Shown here: positions 28,035 through 33,491 of the stretch, piece by piece
How positions within the stretch are numbered: the stretch's first letter is position 1
Layout of the letters: every line of letters begins with the position of its first letter
Origin: a virus
Length of the DNA: 33,491 bases
Direction: 5' to 3' (one strand)
IMG/VR virus record: IMGVR_UViG_3300020205_001780
Coordinates: 1 to 33,491 of that record
Translations under genes and position numbers: made by a program
Notes under the pieces: generated by a model
What the model saw: only the letters and a program-made list of their open reading frames with translations
The model's database searches: none
What the model was told of the DNA's origin: nothing

Positions 28035-29414
28035 ATGGCACTCAATCCATTTTTTCTACAAGGTTCAGCAAATGAACAACGATTGATTCAAGAACTCATA
28101 AATGAGCAATTGAAAATATATGGAGTTGAAGTTACATACATTCCAAGGAAATTTGTAAGAAAAGAAACTATTATAAGAGAGGTAACATCATCAAAATTTG
28201 ATGATAATTTTGCGCTTGAAGCTTATGTGCAAAACTATGAGGGATATAGTGGATCTGGAGATATTTTAACAAAATTTGGAATGAGTTTAAAGGACGAACT
28301 TACTCTAATCATTTCAAAAGAAAGATTTGAAGATTTTATATCACCATTCCTAGAAGGAATGAGTGATGAGGAGATTGAATTATCAACTCGTCCAAGAGAA
28401 GGTGACATTGTTTATTTTCCTTTAGGTAGGAGATTATTTGAAATTAAATTTGTTGAGCACGAGCAACCATTTTACCAATTAGGTAAGACTTATGTTTATG
28501 AACTAAAATGTGAACTATTTGAATATGAAGATGAAGTTCTTGATACATCTATTGATGAAATTGACCAAACATTGCAGAATCAGGGTTATATCACATCTTT
28601 ACAATTAATATCGATAGGTTCTACTGCAACAGTAGCATCTACATTATCTACTGGATATGTTCAAAAAATTTATTTGACCAATGATGGATATGGATATAAT
28701 TCAGCACCAGTTATTGCAATATCCACTGCGCCTTCTGGTGGAATTGATGCACGTGCCGTTGCCATTACAACTAGTATCAATGGTTCATATTCCATTAAAG
28801 AGATTGTTTTGACAAATGCTGGTGCTGGATATACTATTGCACCTTCAATTATTATTAGTGGTGGTGGGGGATCTGGAGCAGCTGCAACTTGTGGAATACA
28901 AACTGTATATAATGGAATAAGAACTATTAGTATTGGAAATAGTGGAACTGGATATGCAGTTCCACCTACCATTTCAATTAGTTCCCCAACTATTGGACCA
29001 GGGATTGCAGCTTCAGCATTTACAGTACTCCAAGGTACAAATATTTCACAAATATATATTTCCAATGCTGGAGCAGGATTTACTGTATCGCCAACAATTA
29101 CAGTAAGTCCCCCACCAATTAATTCTGGTACTGGTAATTTTACTTTCAATGAGGAAGTGATCGGTTCTAGATCAGGAACTATTGCAAGAGTTAAATCTTG
29201 GGATAAAGACACTAATATCTTGGAAATATCAATTAATGATGGACAATTCTATCCTGGAGAAATTATTGTAGGATCTGCATCTTCTGCAAGATATTCAATT
29301 AAAGAGCATATTATGACTTCATTACATGATAAATATGAAGAAAATGATGAAATACAAACAGAAGCAGATTTTATTATAGACTTTTCAGAATCAAATCCTT
29401 TTGGTAACTATTAA
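28035..29414 (+). CDS. gp14: Neck protein gp14 with a large repeat insertion
   Basis: The N-terminal half (residues 1-175) is gp14: A-L-N-P-F-F-L-Q-G-S-A-N-E-Q-R-L-I-Q-E-L, Y-G-V-E-V-T-Y-I-P-R, E-L-T-L-I-I-S-K and P-R-E-G-D-I-V-Y-F-P. The last 35 residues (D-F-I-I-D-F-S-E-S-N-P-F-G-N-Y) are also standard. Between them lies an insertion of about 200 residues with four 'GxGY' units (nt near 28665, 28805, 28925, 29045) and one 'F-N-E-E-V-I-G-S-R-S-G' module. The total of 459 residues compares with 256 in T4. The ATG at 28035 is used because gp14 proteins begin M-A-L-N-P-F-F; a frame-compatible ATG at 28020 would overlap gp13. gp14 joins gp13 in the neck; the insertion probably projects from it. 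Confidence 0.92.
   Translation: MALNPFFLQGSANEQRLIQELINEQLKIYGVEVTYIPRKFVRKETIIREVTSSKFDDNFALEAYVQNYEGYSGSGDILTKFGMSLKDELTLIISKERFEDFISPFLEGMSDEEIELSTRPREGDIVYFPLGRRLFEIKFVEHEQPFYQLGKTYVYELKCELFEYEDEVLDTSIDEIDQTLQNQGYITSLQLISIGSTATVASTLSTGYVQKIYLTNDGYGYNSAPVIAISTAPSGGIDARAVAITTSINGSYSIKEIVLTNAGAGYTIAPSIIISGGGGSGAAATCGIQTVYNGIRTISIGNSGTGYAVPPTISISSPTIGPGIAASAFTVLQGTNISQIYISNAGAGFTVSPTITVSPPPINSGTGNFTFNEEVIGSRSGTIARVKSWDKDTNILEISINDGQFYPGEIIVGSASSARYSIKEHIMTSLHDKYEENDEIQTEADFIIDFSESNPFGNY
28660..29110 (+). repeat. Four GxGY beta repeats inside gp14
   Basis: Consecutive units read I-Y-L-T-N-D-G-Y-G-Y-N, I-V-L-T-N-A-G-A-G-Y-T, I-S-I-G-N-S-G-T-G-Y-A and I-Y-I-S-N-A-G-A-G-F-T, each followed by a 'P-x-I-x-I-S' strand and a glycine/serine loop. 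Spacing is about 40-47 residues. The same unit recurs in gp7, gp8 and the DUF4815 protein. Confidence 0.75.
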
Positions 29415-30211
29415 TGCTAGGAACTTACTACTATCATCAAATTATAAGAAAGACAATTATTGCTTTCGGAACATTATTTAATGAAATTCACATTCAGCAT
29501 CAAAATTCTAGTGATGCCACAATTAGTGACATGAGGGTCCCATTGGCATATGGACCAATGCAAAAGTTTCTGGCAAGAATTGAACAACAACCAGATTTAA
29601 ACAAACCAATTGCAATGACATTACCTAGAATGTCATTTGAAATGAATTATATTCAATATGATGCAACAAGAAAGGCAGGTGTTACTCAAACCTTTAAGGC
29701 ATCAGATGGTACAAATCTAAAGAAGGTTTTTATGCCGGTTCCATATAATATTGGATTTGAACTCAACATCCTTACAAAATTAAATGATGATGCTTTACAG
29801 GTTGTTGAGCAAATTTTACCATACTTTCAACCAGCATTTACATTGACGGTAGATCTTATAGATTCCATTGGAGAAAAAAGAGATATTCCAGTTGTTTTAG
29901 ATTCTGTATCTTTTAAAGATGACTATGAAGGAGATTTCTCTACTAGAAGATCTTTAATATACACTTTACAATTTACGGCAAAGACATATCTGTTTGGACC
30001 TATTGCTAATACTACAGATGGACTCATCCGTAAGGTTCAGGTTGACCTTTATGCTGGTACTGATCAAACAACTGCTAAGCGTGAAATGAGATATACAGTG
30101 ACCCCAGATCCGATTGATGCTGGACCAGATGACGATTTTGGATTTAATGAGAATTGGGAAGTCTTCAACGATTCCAAGACTTATAGTCCAACACAACAAG
30201 CGGATATTTAA
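29414..30211 (+). CDS. gp15: Tail terminator / sheath stabiliser gp15
   Basis: A 265-residue protein (T4 gp15 has 272). The start M-L-G-T-Y-Y-Y-H-Q-I-I-R-K-T-I-I-A-F-G-T-L-F-N-E-I-H-I, the block V-P-L-A-Y-G-P-M-Q-K-F-L-A-R, M-T-L-P-R-M-S-F-E-M and Q-F-T-A-K-T-Y-L-F-G-P-I are strongly conserved in this family. gp15 forms a hexameric ring that caps the finished tube and sheath and docks to the neck. The gene overlaps gp14 by one base (TAATG) and gp16 starts six bases after it. Nothing is unusual except an acidic C-terminal tail (D-A-G-P-D-D-D-F-G-F). Confidence 0.94.
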   Translation: MLGTYYYHQIIRKTIIAFGTLFNEIHIQHQNSSDATISDMRVPLAYGPMQKFLARIEQQPDLNKPIAMTLPRMSFEMNYIQYDATRKAGVTQTFKASDGTNLKKVFMPVPYNIGFELNILTKLNDDALQVVEQILPYFQPAFTLTVDLIDSIGEKRDIPVVLDSVSFKDDYEGDFSTRRSLIYTLQFTAKTYLFGPIANTTDGLIRKVQVDLYAGTDQTTAKREMRYTVTPDPIDAGPDDDFGFNENWEVFNDSKTYSPTQQADI

Positions 30212-30217
30212 TAACTT

Positions 30218-30640
30218 ATGACAAATAATTATGCAGACATTGATAATGCACTCAATATTGAGAGTAGTATAATCGAGGTAGAGAAACCTGTAGAAAAAAT
30301 TGATGTCATGCCATCAAGACCGGATGATATTATAAAAGATTATGAATATACTCGTGCCAATCTTTATTCATTGATTGAGAAGGGGCAAGAGGCAATTAAT
30401 GGAATTATGGAACTTGCCGGTGAAGGTGGAAGTCCTAGGGCATATGAGGTTGCGGGGCAATTAATAAAGAGTGTTGCTGATACAACTGATAAGTTAATTG
30501 ATTTGCAGAAGAAACTAAAAGATGTTGAAGAAGACGTTGTAAAGACTACTAGTAATGTTACAAATAATGCAGTATTTGTTGGATCAACTTCAGAACTGCA
30601 AAAATTGCTTAAACAAGGTTTTCTAAATAATAAAGAATAG
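30218..30640 (+). CDS. gp16: Terminase small subunit gp16
   Basis: A 140-residue protein, slightly shorter than T4 gp16 (164). Residues about 35-125 carry the family core: R-P-D-D-I-I-K-D-Y-E-Y-T-R-A-N-L-Y-S-L-I-E-K-G, G-S-P-R-A-Y-E-V-A-G-Q-L-I-K-S-V-A-D, and T-D-K-L-I-D-L-Q-K-K-L-K, a long helical hairpin that assembles into rings. The C-terminal V-F-V-G-S-T-S-E-L-Q-K-L-L-K is also typical. gp16 recognises or presents concatemeric DNA and stimulates the gp17 motor during head filling. In T4 and most relatives gp17 follows immediately; here another gene starts 12 bases downstream. Confidence 0.92.
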   Translation: MTNNYADIDNALNIESSIIEVEKPVEKIDVMPSRPDDIIKDYEYTRANLYSLIEKGQEAINGIMELAGEGGSPRAYEVAGQLIKSVADTTDKLIDLQKKLKDVEEDVVKTTSNVTNNAVFVGSTSELQKLLKQGFLNNKE

Positions 30641-30652
30641 TCTTTATATGCA

Positions 30653-32122
30653 ATGAACGAGCAACTGAAACCATATAAAACTGTAGAGCAAATTGCGAGG
30701 AAACATCGCATGAATGTCTCTGATATTCAGAAGCAACTTGATATGGGAGCACCTATTGAACATGAGCACACAAAAAATCAAAAACTTGCTGTTGAGATTG
30801 CTCTTCAACATCTTGACGAGTTTCCAGATTATTATACTCGTCTGAAAAAAATGGAAGCAGATGCTAAAAAGGAGCATAAAAAATTCAAGGATGTAAAAGA
30901 AGATGCAGTAACTGACCTTCAAAGAGGTATTGTTGAGTTAGATGATGCATCTTATGATTCCATTGATAGTTTAATGAGACGTATTATGAAGAAGAGAAAA
31001 GTGACTGCTAAGCAACTTCATAATGATTTTGTCGATAAACACAATCAAACTCCAGATACTTGGGCAAAAAAGAACATGAAAGAAGAGAAGAATGGTCTTT
31101 GGGACAATATACATGCTCGCAGAAAGAAAGGACTTCCTAGAAAAAAACCAGGACAAAAGGGATATCCAGAAACTCTCAATATTGATGAAGATTTGAAGCA
31201 AGCACGTAAAAATGTTGGTGCAAGTAAGTGTTGGACTGGTAAAAAAGTTGGCAGTCCTGCAACTAAAATGAAGGACGGTAAAGAAGTTCCCAATTGTGTT
31301 CCAGTAAATTCTGAAAGTACTGATTCACTTGGATATGATTGGAATACTCCAGTCCGTGAAAGACCAGATAGATATTGCCCCAAATGTGAAAAACTTGAAA
31401 GAAGAACCGAATGTAAATATGGTACAAAATATTGGGATATGTTCTCTTTACCAGCAGAAATAATTAGTTCAAAAAAAGATTATAATATAACAATGCCACA
31501 TCCTGGAAATATGCCAGAAGAAAAGGATCATGAGTATTCAATGGCACGTTCAGAACTTTCTACAATCGTCACTGCTGCCAAAAGATTAAGGAAAAAAATT
31601 GGCAAAGGTGAAGGTAATCTTAAATCTTGGGTCCAATCTAAGATTACAAAAGCAGCAGATTATATTGACACCGCTGCAGATTACATTGATAGTGGTGAGA
31701 TGAAGAAGGAATCAGTAAGTATAGAAGATGCTAATGGAAATCATTATGCACAGTTTATCGATATTATAAAAACACAACCACTAAAGGCAAGCAAAGGTAT
31801 TGGGAGTAGACTTCTTGGGGAATCAAAGTCATTCAACAATTTTATGATTGAAGCAAAGAAATCAGAGATGAAGTGTAACTCCCCAAAGTCCCAACCCGTG
31901 GGTGATTCACTCACGGGAAAGTCACATGTAGTTAAAGCATGTGAGAATGGGAAAGAAAAACTCATTCGTTTTGGTCAAAGAGGTGTAAAAGGTTCTCCAA
32001 AGAAAAAAGGTGAATCAAAGGAGTATGCAAGTCGTCGTAATAGATTTAAAACTAGACACGCAAAGAATATTGCTAAAGGTAAAATGTCTGCAGCATATTG
32101 GGCAAATAAAGTGAAATGGTAA
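30653..32122 (+). CDS. Mosaic of small phage domains in the place of gp17
   Basis: The 489-residue lysine-rich protein strings together segments that I recognise separately in marine phages. 1-78: E-H-E-H-T-K-N-Q-K-L-A-V-E-I-A-L-Q-H-L-D-E (DUF5661-like). 79-140: D-S-I-D-S-L-M-R-R-I and K-Q-L-H-N-D-F. 141-178: G-L-W-D-N-I-H-A-R-R-K-K-G (DUF5872-like). 179-225: G-A-S-K-C-W-T-G-K-K. Near 240: C-P-K-C-E, a possible zinc site. About 295-345: a helical K-S-W-V-Q-S-K-I-T-K-A-A-D-Y segment. 396-489: a basic tail ending S-A-A-Y-W-A-N-K-V-K-W. None has a proven function. The last module occurs in several cyanophage virion or late proteins. A packaged or DNA-associated late protein is a reasonable inference. 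Two hairpins lie in the region encoding the tail module. Confidence 0.7.
   Translation: MNEQLKPYKTVEQIARKHRMNVSDIQKQLDMGAPIEHEHTKNQKLAVEIALQHLDEFPDYYTRLKKMEADAKKEHKKFKDVKEDAVTDLQRGIVELDDASYDSIDSLMRRIMKKRKVTAKQLHNDFVDKHNQTPDTWAKKNMKEEKNGLWDNIHARRKKGLPRKKPGQKGYPETLNIDEDLKQARKNVGASKCWTGKKVGSPATKMKDGKEVPNCVPVNSESTDSLGYDWNTPVRERPDRYCPKCEKLERRTECKYGTKYWDMFSLPAEIISSKKDYNITMPHPGNMPEEKDHEYSMARSELSTIVTAAKRLRKKIGKGEGNLKSWVQSKITKAADYIDTAADYIDSGEMKKESVSIEDANGNHYAQFIDIIKTQPLKASKGIGSRLLGESKSFNNFMIEAKKSEMKCNSPKSQPVGDSLTGKSHVVKACENGKEKLIRFGQRGVKGSPKKKGESKEYASRRNRFKTRHAKNIAKGKMSAAYWANKVKW
31895..31944 (+). repeat. Two consecutive inverted repeats inside coding sequence
   Basis: CCCGTGGGTGA (31895-31905) pairs with TCACTCACGGG (31907-31917), eleven pairs with one G-U and almost no loop. 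TCACATG (31922-31928) pairs with CATGTGA (31938-31944) around nine bases. They encode P-V-G-D-S-L-T-G-K-S-H-V-V-K-A-C-E. The first is a conspicuous GC-rich palindrome within AT-rich surroundings. Confidence 0.65.
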
Positions 32123-32129
32123 AAATTAA

Positions 32130-33002
32130 ATGAACGAACTGTCAGAACTTTTTAAATTAGTAGCACAAGAAAAGAAACAAAAAAAAGAAGAGTATCAATC
32201 TTTAGTTGGTGACTTGGGATTAGATTCTATCTTTGAAGAAGTTTCTATTCTTAAAACTAAAAGTAAAATAAAAAATAAAAAAGGACATAAAGCACTCAAA
32301 GTATTTGAGGACTTCTCATCTTCCAATGAAATAGAACCAATTAACGAAGAAGTAATTGAAGAAATTGTTGAAGTAGTAGAAGAACTTCAAGAAGAACTCG
32401 AAGAACCCAAAAAACCAACTTTAATTGAAAAGTCATTAGGTCTTCTTGCCGAACCATCAAATACTAAAGTTCAGCAAGACCCTCTAACACCACTCAATCA
32501 AAACTTCGCAACACTTGAAGATTTAGATAAGCATTATAAACTCTTTCTTAATCGTATTCAACAACAACTCTCCACATTAGGTGGAGGTGGTGAAACTCGT
32601 CTTGAGTTCTTGGATGATATTGATAGAAACTCTGCAAAGACTGATAATTACTTTCTCAAATATGATGCAACGCTCAATAAGTGGATAGGAGACCCTGCTG
32701 ATGGCGTAGGTATTACAAGTATCGTATCCATTACAGGAGTTACCACATACTATCAAGCAAATGATGCTGATGATTACATTGGTGTAAGTGCTAATGTTCC
32801 TGTGACGATTGTATTACCACAAATACCTTCTTATGGTAAAAAACTTATAGTCAAAGATGAGGGAAATCAAATAAATACATATAATATTACAGTTCAAGCA
32901 GGTATTGGTAAAAGTGTTGAGAATGATATTTCAGTCACTATGAGTAGCAATCACCAATCCTTTAGTTTTTTCTATAATGGTTCCAACTGGTATATCGTAT
33001 AA
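32130..33002 (+). CDS. Virion/fibre-like protein with acidic coiled-coil N-terminus
   Basis: A 290-residue protein. Residues 1-30 (M-N-E-L-S-E-L-F-K-L-V-A-Q-E-K-K) are helical; residues about 72-95 are an unbroken Glu/Val/Ile stretch (E-E-V-I-E-E-I-V-E-V-V-E-E-L) likely to form a coiled coil; 105-150 include a second helical region (N-Q-N-F-A-T-L-E-D-L-D-K-H-Y). After a G-G-G-G hinge comes T-R-L-E-F-L-D-D-I-D-R and F-L-K-Y-D-A-T-L-N-K-W-I-G-D-P, a junction I associate with cyanophage structural proteins. The C-terminal 90 residues (V-T-I-V-L-P-Q-I, L-I-V-K-D-E-G, F-F-Y-N-G-S-N-W-Y-I-V) resemble a trimeric fibre-tip beta domain. It starts seven bases after the mosaic gene and overlaps the next start by one base. 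Its exact role is unknown. Confidence 0.7.
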   Translation: MNELSELFKLVAQEKKQKKEEYQSLVGDLGLDSIFEEVSILKTKSKIKNKKGHKALKVFEDFSSSNEIEPINEEVIEEIVEVVEELQEELEEPKKPTLIEKSLGLLAEPSNTKVQQDPLTPLNQNFATLEDLDKHYKLFLNRIQQQLSTLGGGGETRLEFLDDIDRNSAKTDNYFLKYDATLNKWIGDPADGVGITSIVSITGVTTYYQANDADDYIGVSANVPVTIVLPQIPSYGKKLIVKDEGNQINTYNITVQAGIGKSVENDISVTMSSNHQSFSFFYNGSNWYIV

Positions 33003-33491
33003 TGTCTTATAATCCTCTTCCACAACCAGCAGATGTAGTAGTTAATACAGGTGTATCTACAAGTCCTGTAAGTTTTTCCAATCCATTTCCAGTATCATTA
33101 GGTTCTTCCAATATTACGATTACTGGCGATGTAAATGTAGGAACAACAGTATCAGTCACAAGCACTCCAGAAAATCCAGTTCATAATCACCTCACAGAAG
33201 TTGGAACAAGTGATATTCTCACAACTCCATATCTTCCTGTTGGTGTCGGAACAGTAAATCTAAATCTTTCGTATCTTCCAGTTGGTATTTCAACTCTACT
33301 GAATACAGTATCAATCTCAAATACAAGTTTTTATATTCTAAATCCAGTCACGTCAGTAACCGTAGGTGGAACTGTTTCTATTGCCAATACAGTATCAATC
33401 TCTAATACCGCCTTTTATGTAACTGGAATTGGTGGTTCAGTATCTGTTGCCAATACAAGTTTTTATGTTCTAAATCCTGTTACTAATGTGA
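33002..33491 (+). CDS. Repeat-rich fibre-like protein, 3' end cut by window edge
   Basis: The frame opens with ATG at 33002, sharing a base with the preceding stop (TAATG), and stays open to the right edge (163 codons visible). It begins MSYNPLPQPADVVVNTGVST and is made of short alternating strands: 'P-V-S-L-G-S-S-N-I-T-I-T-G-D-V-N-V', 'N-T-V-S-I-S-N-T-S-F-Y-I-L-N-P-V-T', then near-copies 'N-T-V-S-I-S-N-T-A-F-Y-V' and 'N-T-S-F-Y-V-L-N-P-V-T'. The copies are also near-identical in DNA, so duplication is recent. Such stacked strands suit a beta-helical fibre or spike shaft. H-N-H in the segment near residue 62 is not an HNH nuclease motif in context. Function as a virion fibre is inferred. Confidence 0.75.
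   Translation, partial: MSYNPLPQPADVVVNTGVSTSPVSFSNPFPVSLGSSNITITGDVNVGTTVSVTSTPENPVHNHLTEVGTSDILTTPYLPVGVGTVNLNLSYLPVGISTLLNTVSISNTSFYILNPVTSVTVGGTVSIANTVSISNTAFYVTGIGGSVSVANTSFYVLNPVTNV
33302..33480 (+). repeat. Near-identical direct repeats in the fibre gene
   Basis: Two repeat types alternate. A 23-base unit beginning AATACAGTATCAATCTC occurs at 33302-33324 and 33386-33408 with one difference (84 bases apart, 28 codons). A 29-base unit beginning AATACAAGTTTTTAT occurs at 33320-33348 and 33452-33480 with two differences (132 bases apart, 44 codons). Spacings are multiples of three, so recombination between copies changes repeat number without shifting frame. Confidence 0.8.

Noticed and set aside
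28670-29212. 180-codon - strand frame opposite the gp14 repeats
   Set aside because: It is the shadow of the repetitive Gly/Thr/Ile codons of the GxGY units; the product is a repetitive Val/Pro/Ile string.
33180-33195. H-N-H tripeptide in the right-edge fibre gene
   Set aside because: The surrounding sequence lacks the other conserved residues of an HNH nuclease and is a beta-repeat shaft.
1-33491. tRNA genes, CRISPR arrays, insertion sequences, integrase or attachment sites
   Set aside because: Reading both strands revealed no cloverleaf with T-loop consensus, no regularly spaced repeats with unique spacers, and no transposase- or integrase-like frame. A tRNAscan-SE and CRISPR search would be decisive.
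33003-33491. Terminase large subunit gp17 expected after gp16
   Set aside because: No Walker A or nuclease motif is present downstream of gp16; the right-edge frame is a repeat-rich fibre protein, so gp17 must lie outside the window.

Overview
The window is part of the genome of a T4-like marine myovirus, most likely a cyanophage (Kyanoviridae-type). Three things support this: a T4-type gene order of baseplate wedge, neck and small terminase genes all on the + strand; a phage speD (S-adenosylmethionine decarboxylase) just upstream of the baseplate block; and late-promoter octamers (TATAAATA) at structural gene boundaries. The structural part is very AT-rich (a sampled 60-base line in gene 7 is 25% GC), whereas the first 2 kb is richer (sampled lines about 50% GC). 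No tRNA, CRISPR array, insertion sequence or integrase was seen.

Layout. Positions 2-2129 hold small accessory genes: a 5'-truncated DUF6011 zinc-finger protein, a structured 320-base intergenic region with hairpins and 20-base tandem repeats, an AbrB-like swapped-hairpin protein, a GT-A glycosyltransferase behind a strong sigma70-type promoter, and three tiny overlapping ORFs, two of them extremely basic, ending in a clear intrinsic terminator. Positions 2211-2789 hold speD and a small acidic protein whose ribosome binding site lies in a hairpin. Positions 2816-26008 are the baseplate wedge block: gp25, gp6, a 3980-residue gp7-position protein, gp8 and a 2454-residue DUF4815 protein. Positions 26005-27190 carry four short genes, two of them beta-rich virion proteins. 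Positions 27190-30640 encode the neck and packaging set gp13, gp14, gp15 and gp16. From 30653 to the right edge, where gp17 would be expected, there are instead a 489-residue mosaic of small phage domains, a fibre-like protein and the start of a repeat-rich fibre protein.

How the parts work together. gp25, gp6, gp7 and gp8 build baseplate wedges. gp13, gp14 and gp15 close the head and cap the tail so the two can join. gp16 feeds DNA to the packaging motor. SpeD would redirect host S-adenosylmethionine to polyamine synthesis during infection.

The most unusual feature is that gp7, gp8, the DUF4815 protein and the neck protein gp14 share several families of short repeated beta modules. These include a 'GxGY' repeat, an 'E-I-x-Y...RG...H' module and a 'GE-x-G..SG' module. 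They explain much of the size increase over the T4 counterparts and suggest modular growth of the virion surface. I see no complete, clearly new enzymatic or defence system. The best candidates for undescribed biology are these shared modules, the mosaic protein between gp16 and the expected gp17, and the regulatory architecture of the first 2.6 kb.
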